From JAZIHH01 sp036678685 (GTDB taxonomy: Bacteria; Bacillota; UBA4882; UBA10575): a stretch of DNA of 64,000 nt. Below the pieces are notes generated by a model. The model did not search any database, had not been told where the DNA came from, and saw nothing but the letters and a program-made list of their open reading frames with translations. Each line of letters starts with the position of its first letter. The stretch's first letter is position 1. The position numbers and the translations under genes are program-made. This document shows positions 34,020-41,393 of the stretch, one piece after another. The stretch is from assembly GCA_036678685.1 (NCBI GenBank), contig JAZIHH010000020.1:496001-560000 (forward strand). Direction: 5' to 3'.

Positions 34020-34883
34020 ATGAGAATAGTTAACAACATCTCAGCAATGAACACCCACAGGCAATTGGGCATTGCCGACACCAACCTCAGCAAAAGCCTG
34101 GAGCGGCTTTCCTCCGGTCTGAGAATTAACCGGGCCGGGGACGACGCCGCAGGGCTGGCCATCTCCGAGAAGATGCGCGCCCAGATCCGCGGTATGAAAC
34201 AGGCGATCCGGAACGCCCAGGACGGGATCAGCGTCATCCAGACCGCCGAAGGCGCCCTGGCTGAAGTCCACAACATGCTCAACCGCATGCGTGAACTGAC
34301 GGTCCAGGCCGGAAACTCCACCTTAACGAATAAGGACAAACAAAAGCTGAACGACGAGTTCTTCCTGCTGTCCGAGGAGATCACCAGGATCGCCGAGACC
34401 ACCGAGTTTAACACCATGGTTCTGCTCAGCGGAAAATTTGCGGAGGGCGGCGCTATTGATGGAATTACTCTCCAGATTGGTCCCAACTCCGGACAGACAT
34501 TGAAGGTCTATGTCGGCGACATGCGGGCGACGACCTTGGGTGTGGAAGCGAGCAAGGACGGTCCGGACACCGGGCTTTTCATCGGTAGCGGCTCTACCTC
34601 TGACAATATTAACGATGCACTGACCGCAATTGACAAGGCCATTGAAGATGTTTCTGCCCAAAGAGCCGCCCTCGGCGCCAGTCAGAACCGGCTCGAGCAC
34701 ACCATCCAGAACCTGAGCATCACCGTGGAGAACCTGGCAGCGGCGGAAAGCCGGATCCGGGATGCGGACATGGCCGCGGAGATGGCGGAGTTTACCAAGA
34801 ACCAGATCCTGCTCCAGTCGTCCACTGCCATGTTGGCCCAGGCCAATATGAAGCCGCAGGTAGTCCTCTCGTTGCTGGGATAA
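34020..34883 (+). CDS. hag: Flagellin
   Basis: 287 residues. N-terminal D0/D1 (MRIVNNISAMNTHRQLG, LSSGLRINRAGDDAAGLAIS) and C-terminal D1/D0 (ENLAAAESRIRDADMAAEMA, ending QVVLSLLG) are highly conserved. The middle domain is only about 60 residues, rich in Ser, Thr and Gly (GSGSTSDNIND), and is where Maf-type glycans would be attached. Sigma-28 promoter, GGA-rich leader and strong terminator all fit a highly expressed single filament gene under FliW-CsrA control. Confidence 0.96.
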   Translation: MRIVNNISAMNTHRQLGIADTNLSKSLERLSSGLRINRAGDDAAGLAISEKMRAQIRGMKQAIRNAQDGISVIQTAEGALAEVHNMLNRMRELTVQAGNSTLTNKDKQKLNDEFFLLSEEITRIAETTEFNTMVLLSGKFAEGGAIDGITLQIGPNSGQTLKVYVGDMRATTLGVEASKDGPDTGLFIGSGSTSDNINDALTAIDKAIEDVSAQRAALGASQNRLEHTIQNLSITVENLAAAESRIRDADMAAEMAEFTKNQILLQSSTAMLAQANMKPQVVLSLLG

Positions 34884-34898
34884 GGGTACCCGGTTGAT

Positions 34899-34931
34899 GG
34901 CCGGCCGGCAAGACCGGCCGGTTCTTCTTTT
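34899..34931 (+). terminator. Intrinsic terminator after flagellin
   Basis: CCGGCCGG (34901-34908), five-base loop, CCGGCCGG (34914-34921), then TTCTTCTTTT. Strong stem with a T-rich tail. Confidence 0.8.
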
Positions 34932-34985
34932 AACGAGCCGATACAGGGTTAATGATTGATGGCCCTGATTTTTGGAGGTGAAATT

Positions 34986-35372
34986 ATGCGGGTGGAACGG
35001 ATTCAACCCGAAACCATAAGGGCGGACGGACCCGCCGGCGCACAGGAAGAACAAAAAGTACTGAAACAGTTTATGACCCCGCTGGGCGTAGAGAAACAAA
35101 GACGGGAAGAGAAAAAAGAGGAACTCTCGCGCCAAGAACTCTTGGGGCTGCTGGAAGAGAAGACCGGGCAACTCAACCGGGCCTTGGAGATCTTTAATAA
35201 ACGGCTCCGTTTTGAGATCCATGAAGGAACCGAACGGATTATGGTCAAGATCCTGGAAAAGAAGGACAACAATACCCATGAGATGATTAAGGAGATCCCG
35301 CCGGAACGGGTCTTGGATATGCTGGCCCGTTTGGAGGAGATGATCGGTCTTTTGATCGACGAACGGATTTAG
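34986..35372 (+). CDS. flaG: FlaG family protein
   Basis: 128 residues from ATG 34986, after GGAGGTG. A variable charged N-terminus is followed by the FlaG domain: ALEIFNKRLRFEIHEGTERI, MVKILE and MIKEIPPERVLDMLARLEEMIGLLIDERI at the C-terminus. FlaG influences filament length in several bacteria. It sits between flagellin and fliD, as in many flagellated Bacillota. Confidence 0.92.
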   Translation: MRVERIQPETIRADGPAGAQEEQKVLKQFMTPLGVEKQRREEKKEELSRQELLGLLEEKTGQLNRALEIFNKRLRFEIHEGTERIMVKILEKKDNNTHEMIKEIPPERVLDMLARLEEMIGLLIDERI

Positions 35373-35386
35373 GAGGAGAGAGAAAA

Positions 35387-36775
35387 ATGGCCGGATTTAG
35401 TATTGATGGTCTGGCCTCCGGGCTTGACACCACGCAACTGGTTAAAGATTTGGTCGCCCTGGAACGGCAGCCGGTCAGGCAGTTGGAGGCGAGGAAAAGC
35501 AAACTCCAGGCGCAAAGTGACGCCTGGCGGGAGGTTAATACCCGCCTGTACAGCCTGCGGCAGGCTGCTCTGGATCTCCAGTCGATCTTGACTTTCCGGG
35601 GACGCAGCGTCACCGTGACTGGGGAGAATATTCTGAACGCTTCCGCGGGCGCCGGGACGCAGAAGGGTGTTTATAACATCAAGGTTTTACAGTTGGCCCA
35701 GGCCCACAGTATCGGTTCGGATCCGCACACCGCGGCCGGGGATCTTTTGCGACTGGCCGGAACGATCCGGATTAACGGTGAAGTCATTGAGATTACCGAC
35801 GAGGATACTCTGGAGAGCATAGCCCGGAAGATTAACACCCAGGCGGATACAGGTGTGAACGCCGCCGTGGTGCGCGTGGGTGAAGAAGACTACCGGTTGG
35901 TCCTGACAGCCAAGGAAACAGGCGCAGCCAACAGGATAACCCTGGAAGATGACGGGGAAGTCCTGGCGGCACTGGGCTTTCTGGACAATGAAGGGGCGAT
36001 TAAAAACCAACTGCAAGCAGCCGGGGATGCGTTATTGGAAATCAACGGGCTGGAGGTTTCCTGTTCCACCAATGTCATTGATGATTTAATTACCGATGTG
36101 ACCCTGGAATTGAAAGAGGAAGGGACCGCCATCCTTACTTTGGATGTGGATATAGAAAAAGTGGTAAAAGCTGTAGAAAAATTTGTGGACGAGTATAACA
36201 GTGTTATGGATCTAATCCGGAAGAACCTGGCTTATGATGCCACGACCAAAGAAGCGGGCACTCTTTTTGGCGACTCCGCCTTGATCCAGATCCAATCCCA
36301 GTTGCGGGGGTTCCTGAGCCGGGTGGTGGCAGGAGTGGATCCGGAAGTAAACCAACTGGGGTTGGTCGGGATCCAGACCGCTTCCGGGGTGGAAGGGGCA
36401 AAAAGCGGGCGTTTGGAGCTTGACGCGGCGAAATTCCGGGAAAAACTGGAGACCCACTTTACCGAGGTAGCCAAGCTTTTCGGCGCGGAAACCGTTCCGG
36501 AAGGCGAGGGGGTCTTTGCCGCTTTGAGCCAGACGCTTTTTGACTGGACCAGTTCCGATGGGCTCATAAGAACGAAAACCGATTCGTTGGGAGCACGCAT
36601 TGAAGATGTGGAGGAAAGAATTGAGGTCCTGGAGCGGCGTCTGGAGCAAAGAGAGGAGTACTACAGGCAGAAATTTATCGCCCTTGAGATTGTGCTGGCC
36701 CAAATCCAGACCCAGTCGACTTGGCTCGCGGCGCAGATTTCTTCCCTTAACTCCCAGTGGGGGTTTAGGAAGTAG
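35387..36775 (+). CDS. fliD: Flagellar filament cap protein FliD (HAP2)
   Basis: 462 residues, ATG after AGGAGGAGAG. The N-terminal FSIDGLASGLDTTQLVKDLV is the family signature, followed by the hook-associated-protein-2 domain and a C-terminal coiled-coil (EDVEERIEVLERRLEQREEYYRQKF) ending LNSQWGF. It caps the filament and guides flagellin folding; FliT/FliS-type chaperones follow. Confidence 0.95.
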   Translation: MAGFSIDGLASGLDTTQLVKDLVALERQPVRQLEARKSKLQAQSDAWREVNTRLYSLRQAALDLQSILTFRGRSVTVTGENILNASAGAGTQKGVYNIKVLQLAQAHSIGSDPHTAAGDLLRLAGTIRINGEVIEITDEDTLESIARKINTQADTGVNAAVVRVGEEDYRLVLTAKETGAANRITLEDDGEVLAALGFLDNEGAIKNQLQAAGDALLEINGLEVSCSTNVIDDLITDVTLELKEEGTAILTLDVDIEKVVKAVEKFVDEYNSVMDLIRKNLAYDATTKEAGTLFGDSALIQIQSQLRGFLSRVVAGVDPEVNQLGLVGIQTASGVEGAKSGRLELDAAKFREKLETHFTEVAKLFGAETVPEGEGVFAALSQTLFDWTSSDGLIRTKTDSLGARIEDVEERIEVLERRLEQREEYYRQKFIALEIVLAQIQTQSTWLAAQISSLNSQWGFRK

Positions 36776-36792
36776 CGAAGGGAGGAACGTCA

Positions 36793-37188
36793 ATGTTTAA
36801 CATGAGCAATCCTTATGAGCGCTATCGGCAAACCCAGATCCAGACCGCCGGCCCGTTAGAACTGATCATTATGATGTACGACGGGGCGATCCGCTTTACT
36901 AACCAGGCCAAGAAGGCCCTGGCGGAGAAGGAATTCGGCCAGGCGAATACAGCCCTGCAAAGAGCCCAGGATATTGTCGATGAACTGAATTTCAGCCTCA
37001 ACCCGGAGGCCGGCGAGATCGCCGTCAATTTACGCAGTCTTTATACCTTTATCAACCAGCGGTTGCTCCAGGCCAATGTGAAGAAAGACGGAAAAATTTT
37101 GGACGAGGTTTTACAACTCTTAACCACGTTGCGGAGTTCCTGGGCGGAGTTGCAAACGGCGAAAAAACCGGCGGCGGTGCAGAAATGA
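36793..37188 (+). CDS. fliS: Flagellin chaperone FliS
   Basis: 131 residues starting NPYERYRQTQIQTAGPLELI, with IMMYDGAIRF (about residues 32-41) and helical bundle NLRSLYTFINQRLLQAN typical of FliS. It binds the flagellin C-terminus before export. Overlaps the fliT-like gene by four bases. Confidence 0.95.
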   Translation: MFNMSNPYERYRQTQIQTAGPLELIIMMYDGAIRFTNQAKKALAEKEFGQANTALQRAQDIVDELNFSLNPEAGEIAVNLRSLYTFINQRLLQANVKKDGKILDEVLQLLTTLRSSWAELQTAKKPAAVQK

Positions 37189-37559
37189 GCGGCCGCGGGG
37201 ATACCCTTGCCTATTATGAAAAACTGGGAAAGTGTTACGACCGGTTGGCGCAGGTACTGGCCGCCGGCGATGCTGCCGACCCCGATGAGATCAAAGAGTT
37301 GGCGGCCGAGAGTGAACGCATAATGGCGGTGCTGGCCGGGATGGCGCAGCCGGAGGGAGAGCCGGGGGAGATTATGGCCCGGCTTGCTTTATTGCAGGAA
37401 AAAGCCGGCCGTCTCTTAACCCAACTCCAGGAAGAAATGGAAAAGACCGCAGAGGCCCGTTCCCTGCTGAAAAAAGGGCGGCAGGCGGTTTCGGCCTATT
37501 GTCACGCCCCGCAAAAAATCGGGTACAAAGAGGGGAAGTTTATTGACCGGAAAAAATAA
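37185..37559 (+). CDS. FliT-like flagellar export chaperone
   Basis: 124 residues overlapping the fliS stop by four bases (ATGA). It is charged and helical throughout, with YYEKLGKCYDRLAQVLAAG at the start and a helix ending LLKKGRQAVSAYC. FliT proteins are poorly conserved; the call rests on its place after fliS, its length and helical character. Confidence 0.75.
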   Translation: MSGRGDTLAYYEKLGKCYDRLAQVLAAGDAADPDEIKELAAESERIMAVLAGMAQPEGEPGEIMARLALLQEKAGRLLTQLQEEMEKTAEARSLLKKGRQAVSAYCHAPQKIGYKEGKFIDRKK

Positions 37560-37573
37560 TTTTTTAATTTACC

Positions 37574-37601
37574 TTGCATAATTTTTATTTTGCGTTATAA
37601 T
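37574..37601 (+). promoter_or_regulatory. Promoter for the zinc-ribbon/cold-shock genes
   Basis: TTGCAT (37574-37579), 16 bases, TATAAT (37596-37601). Confidence 0.65.
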
Positions 37602-37605
37602 AAAG

Positions 37606-37653
37606 GGTGTCCGGCAAGACGCCAAGACACCGGGGGTTGATTTGGTGTCCGGC
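37606..37653 (+). promoter_or_regulatory. Leader with mutually exclusive hairpins
   Basis: GGTGTCCGGC occurs at 37606-37615 and again at 37644-37653. GACACC at 37626-37631 lies between and can pair with the GGTGTC of either copy, so the RNA has two alternative stems near its 5' end. Confidence 0.45.
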
Positions 37654-37695
37654 TGGAACAAATAAATCCTTTTGGAAGGGGAATCAAAATTTTTT

Positions 37696-37965
37696 ATGTC
37701 TTATGAGGACAAGACCTTGGTATGTAAGGAGTGTGGGGCGGAGTTCATTTTCACCGCCGGAGAACAGGAGTTTTACGCGGAAAAAGGTTTTACCAATGAA
37801 CCTGCCCGGTGTCGGGAATGCCGGCAACAGCGGAAACAGAGAGGACGAGTGATGACAGAAGTGGTTTGCGCCAATTGTGGCGTTACCACCCAGGTCCCGT
37901 TTACGCCCTCCCAGGATAGGCCGGTGTATTGCAAAGCCTGCTATGACATGATTAAAGCAGGTTAA
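37696..37965 (+). CDS. Zinc-ribbon domain protein
   Basis: 89 residues from ATG 37696, where the family begins; an in-frame TTG at 37672 would add eight residues and sits on the purine-rich ribosome site. Two zinc-binding units: CKECGAEFIFTAGEQEFYAEK with CRECRQQR, and a second CANCG ... CKAC ending near the C-terminus. The first unit matches the probable zinc-ribbon domain common in anaerobic Bacillota (TAGEQEFYAEKG is characteristic). Its function is unknown; it is often next to cold-shock genes, as here. Confidence 0.85.
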   Translation: MSYEDKTLVCKECGAEFIFTAGEQEFYAEKGFTNEPARCRECRQQRKQRGRVMTEVVCANCGVTTQVPFTPSQDRPVYCKACYDMIKAG

Positions 37966-37985
37966 CGAAGAGGAAGGTGAAATTT

Positions 37986-38204
37986 TTGGAAACAGCGACC
38001 TTGCAAGGCCGGGTTAAGTGGTTTAATGCGGAAAAGGGTTACGGGTTTATTGAATACGAAGGTGGCAAAGATGTCTTTGTTCACTTTTCCGCCATTTTGA
38101 TGGAGGGGTTCAAGACCCTGAAAGAAGGCCAGTTGGTCAACTTCGAAGTAGTGGAGGGTGAACGCGGCCCCCAAGCCGCCAATGTCGTAGCCGTAAAAGA
38201 ATAA
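37986..38204 (+). CDS. Cold-shock protein (CspA family)
   Basis: 72 residues from TTG 37986, six bases after AGGAAGGTG; a GTG at 37977 lies inside that ribosome site. Single cold-shock domain with both RNA-binding motifs (GRVKWFNAEKGYGFI and DVFVHFSAI, about residues 8-36) and the usual ending GPQAANVVAV. It is an RNA chaperone of the CspA/CspB type. An intrinsic terminator follows. Confidence 0.93.
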   Translation: METATLQGRVKWFNAEKGYGFIEYEGGKDVFVHFSAILMEGFKTLKEGQLVNFEVVEGERGPQAANVVAVKE

Positions 38205-38226
38205 ACCGCAAGAATTAAAGATAAAA

Positions 38227-38256
38227 AACCTCCTTTCTCAGAAGGAGGTTTTGGTT
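38227..38256 (+). terminator. Terminator after the cold-shock gene
   Basis: AACCTCCTT (38227-38235), six-base loop, AAGGAGGTT (38242-38250), then TTGGTTT. The stem is good; the T tract is interrupted. Confidence 0.7.
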
Positions 38257-38330
38257 TAAATGGAGGATTTTTAAATAAGTGAGGGAATATATCTATAAGA
38301 CCAGAGTAGTCAGGAAGGAGTTGTGAGCGG

Positions 38331-38858
38331 TTGGAGATCAAGATTCACGGGAAAAACCTGGAAGTGACAGATGCATTGCGGGAATATGCGGAAAAAAAAG
38401 CGGCGAAGATCAGTAAATTTTTTGCCCGGGAACCCCTGGAAATTCAAGTAACCATGGCTGTCGAACGCGATACCCATATTGTTGATATTACAGTCTCCGT
38501 AAACGGGCTTTTATTGCGCGGAGAGGAAAAAAGCGAGGATATGTATTCCTCTATTGACCGGGCGGTTAACAAAATTGAACGTCAGGTACATAAGTATAAG
38601 ACCAGGATTAACCGGCGTTTACGGGAAGAAAACCGGGTGGTGTTGCCTTCGCGGGCGGAAACCGAGGAAGCTCCGGAGCCGGTTGTTGTCCGGACCAAGC
38701 GTTTCGCCATCAAACCAATGTCTGTCACTGAGGCGATCATGCAAATGGATCTCCTGGGGCACGACTTTTTCGTCTTTTTCAATGTGGATACGGAAGAAGT
38801 GAATGTGGTCTATAAAAGGCGCGGTGGCAATTACGGGTTGATAGAACCGGAATTTTAA
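38331..38858 (+). CDS. hpf: Long-form ribosome hibernation promoting factor
   Basis: 175 residues from TTG 38331, ten bases after GGAAGGAG. The N-terminal S30AE/YfiA domain (IKIHGKNLEVTDALREYAEKK, then LLRGEEKSEDMYSSIDRAVNKIERQV) is followed by a linker and the C-terminal dimerisation domain (KRFAIKPMSVTEAIMQMDLLGHDFFVFFN). It dimerises 70S ribosomes into 100S particles in stationary phase. In B. subtilis hpf (yvyD) also follows the fliDST genes, but secA and prfB, its usual neighbours there, are replaced by unrelated genes. Confidence 0.95.
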   Translation: MEIKIHGKNLEVTDALREYAEKKAAKISKFFAREPLEIQVTMAVERDTHIVDITVSVNGLLLRGEEKSEDMYSSIDRAVNKIERQVHKYKTRINRRLREENRVVLPSRAETEEAPEPVVVRTKRFAIKPMSVTEAIMQMDLLGHDFFVFFNVDTEEVNVVYKRRGGNYGLIEPEF

Positions 38859-38864
38859 AGCCGA

Positions 38865-38894
38865 AGGCCGTAGCCTTCCGGCTACGGCCTTTCC
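38865..38894 (+). terminator. Terminator after hpf
   Basis: AGGCCGTAGC (38865-38874), CTTCCG loop, GCTACGGCCT (38881-38890), then TTCC. Strong ten-pair stem, short T tract. Confidence 0.65.
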
Positions 38895-38981
38895 ATATAG
38901 TGACGCGCTGCCGGGCGCGGTCTGCCCCCTGGTACAGAACCGCGGCACGCGGATGAACATCCCGACCGGGAGGTGAAAGAG

Positions 38982-39353
38982 GTGCCTTCGAAAAACAAAA
39001 AAATCGATCCGGGCGAATCTTTTCGTAAGGTGCTGCTTAATATTAGCCTTTCGGAGTTTGAGATCCCTCCGATGCAAGAACTGCTTTTGGTCGGGCGCAA
39101 AGCCCCGATTGGACCGGAGGCGGCCAAAAGGATGAGCGACGCCATTTCTCCGGCCCAGTACGAGGTTGTCCGGTTGTCCCACCCGGTGTTTGAAGCGGCG
39201 GTGATTAAAAAATCCCTCCTTAAACTGGTGCCGGAAGAAAAACTCCTCTCCCTGATCATCGAGGAAAGCAAGGGTTTTGCCGCGGAGAATACGGTTTTGA
39301 AAGCCCGGATCAACGCGACCCTTGAAATCGGTCGTGTGGTGGAATTATGTTGA
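38982..39353 (+). CDS. Hypothetical protein upstream of CBS-GGDEF
   Basis: 123 residues from GTG 38982, eight bases after GGGAGG (an alternative GTG at 38973 abuts it). No signal peptide or membrane segment. Alpha/beta character with a run of short motifs (LLLVGRKAPIGPEAAKRM, VVRLSHPVFEAAVIKK) but no family I can name. Its end overlaps the start of the CBS-GGDEF gene by seven bases, so the two are probably co-translated and may work together. Confidence 0.65.
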   Translation: MPSKNKKIDPGESFRKVLLNISLSEFEIPPMQELLLVGRKAPIGPEAAKRMSDAISPAQYEVVRLSHPVFEAAVIKKSLLKLVPEEKLLSLIIEESKGFAAENTVLKARINATLEIGRVVELC

Positions 39354-40249
39354 AAGTAAGGGATATCATGACCCCCGACCCCGAAGTGATCAGTCCCGAC
39401 CAGACGGCGGAAGAAGCCAACCGTTTGCTGGAGGCCAGGAAGATCGGGAGCCTGCCGGTGGTGGAAGACGGCAGGCTGGTAGGGATTTTAACCTCCCGCG
39501 ATCTACGCCTTTCTCATCCCAACCGGCTGGTAGCCGACTTGATGACGAGAAATGTGATCACGGTCAGCCCGGAAACCTCCCTTTGGGAAGCCCAGGAAAT
39601 CCTGGGACAACACGGGATTGAACGTCTGGTGGTCGTGGATAAGAACGGACGGGTGGTAGGTATTGTCACGGAAACGGTTATTCTGGGTAAATTTTGGCGT
39701 TACTGGGATCCTTTGACCCGGCTCCCGCGGAGCGAAATTTTACATAAAAAAGGAGAAAACCTGCTGCAAGAAGGGAAAGAGATTTCGTTGATTTTTTTGG
39801 ATTTGGATAACTTCGGGGCGATTGACAAAGAACACGGTCATGTGATTGGCGACAATATCCTGCAGGTGGTAGCGTCGATCTTTGCCAAATGCATTGATAG
39901 AGAACGGGATTTCCTCTGCCGTTACGCGGGTGACGAGTTTGCCGTTCTCAGCACCCGCACCCTCCGTGAAGCGGTGGCCCTGGCCGGTGAGATGGTTTCC
40001 GCGTTGGAGGAACATCAATGGGCCCCCGGGATTTTAATCAGCAGTTCCGCGGGGGTCGCCGGCGGACGGCGCAAGGGCGGGCGCGGGGAACGTCCGGATC
40101 TGGTTATTTCCGAACTGATTAATCTGGCCAGTCTGGCTTCAACCAGGGCGAAAAAGGAGAAGAAACGGGTCGCCGTGGCGGGCCGGATCGAGTGGGAAAC
40201 CGTTGATAACCGCGCTAAAAATAGTCATTTATATACAGTCCGCTTTTAG
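39347..40249 (+). CDS. CBS-pair and GGDEF domain protein (putative diguanylate cyclase)
   Basis: 300 residues. Two CBS motifs fill residues 1-120 (DIMTPDPEVISPDQTAEEA, LPVVEDGRLVGILTSRDL, DLMTRNVITVSPETS), a ligand-sensing module for adenine nucleotides. A GGDEF domain follows: IFLDLDNFGAIDKEHGHVIGD (about 147-167) with the metal-binding Asp, and CRYAGDEFAVL (about 187-197). The signature is AGDEF rather than GGDEF; such variants can still be active, so cyclase activity is possible but unproven. No EAL domain. It converges on, and overlaps by 35 bases, the GNAT gene. Confidence 0.85.
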   Translation: MLKVRDIMTPDPEVISPDQTAEEANRLLEARKIGSLPVVEDGRLVGILTSRDLRLSHPNRLVADLMTRNVITVSPETSLWEAQEILGQHGIERLVVVDKNGRVVGIVTETVILGKFWRYWDPLTRLPRSEILHKKGENLLQEGKEISLIFLDLDNFGAIDKEHGHVIGDNILQVVASIFAKCIDRERDFLCRYAGDEFAVLSTRTLREAVALAGEMVSALEEHQWAPGILISSSAGVAGGRRKGGRGERPDLVISELINLASLASTRAKKEKKRVAVAGRIEWETVDNRAKNSHLYTVRF

Positions 40250-41393
40250 GAAAAAGCCGGAGGAAAGAAGAGACCAGCTTACCGTCGCCGGTCAGGAAAG
40301 GGTTTTTTCCTGCCTCTTCCGGGCTGACCGTCCCGGAGAGGAGACGGGCCAATCCGCCACTCCCGCAGGCTAGATTCGCCTCTTCCCCCGGGGCGGGAGT
40401 GACGTGCATTCTCCCGTCGCCTTCGGCCTCAAGAAGAAAAACCCCGTTGTTCTCCTGAAGAAGCGGGTCATGCACACGCAGACGCCAGGTCCCCTTAATG
40501 CCCGGCGGGTAAAGAGGAAACTCCAGGGCGGCCCGGAGATCGGTGATCCGTCCGAGAAAGACCGGTTTTATCTTCGGAACAGGTAAGGAAGGAAAAGGCA
40601 TCTCTTGATCCGGCGCCGTCCAAACTAAAGGCTTGCCGGTTGCAGCCCGCAAATGCTGCAACAGACGGTAGCCGGCCGGTGGCGTCAGGTAGGCCGCTTC
40701 CCGCAGAACGCTCTCCTTGGTTCCGGGCCGGAAGAGGGCGTAAGCCAGTGTGCCGCCCTCTTTGTCTTTGACGAACCAAACTTCCCCCTTCTCCAGGAAA
40801 TGGTCAAAAAGCAGCCCCTGCCAGTCTTCTTCTGTCCGCAACAGGCAACCGTCGAGCCCGGCGCTCCACCGCCGGTAGATCCGGTCGAAGACAGCCGGTT
40901 CCGGCGAGGCCGGCGAGGTTTCCCGTTCGACTTTGCCCGGCATCTCCTGGCCGCCGGGGCCGTTCTGGGACGGGCCGCCGGTTTCGGGCGGGAAGCGGTA
41001 GAGCCGGTGCCGGGCGCAGATCCCCCAGCCCAGGTGGGTATAGAAGGGGATCTGAAAGGGCATCAAGAAAGTAAAAAAGATCCCTTTTTCCCGCAGAAAG
41101 CGCAGGGTAAAAGTGAGGAGCTTTTTGGCCAGTCCTTGCCTTCTGTATGCTTCTCTTGTGGCCAGACCGACCAAATAGGCGGAGGGGAAAGTCCGGCCGC
41201 GCAGCCGGAGCCGGTAAGGAACCAGGTGCAGATTGCAGAGAAGCCGGGATCCGGAGAAGATTCCCAAGGCCTCTTCCGGCCGGAACCGCCGGCTGAAATA
41301 CCAGTCAACAAAGGCCGGGAGGTCGTCAAAACATTCCTGCCAGATCTCTTTGGCCTAGGGCAGATCTTTCTGTTGCAAACTGCGGATGATCAT
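40215..41393 (-). CDS. Eis-like GNAT N-acetyltransferase with in-frame amber codon 13
   Basis: From the ATG at 41391-41393 (ATGA overlap with the upstream DUF2156 stop) the frame reads MIIRSLQQKDLP, then TAG at 41355-41357, then AKEIWQECFDDLPAFVDWYF and on for 379 sense codons. The residues after the TAG match the GNAT N-terminus, so the stop interrupts a real gene. A TTG at 41267 could restart a 350-residue product lacking the first beta strand. GNAT core: VGLATREAYRRQGLAKKL (acetyl-CoA loop) and TFLMPFQIPFYTHLGW. The C-terminal half contains the second GNAT-like and SCP2-like parts of Eis proteins. Likely pseudogene, read-through or sequencing error. Confidence 0.7.

Noticed and set aside
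34937..34944. GCCGATAC, resembling a sigma-28 -10 box before flaG
   Set aside because: No TAAA-type -35 at the right distance; the place where it should be is the GC stem of the flagellin terminator.
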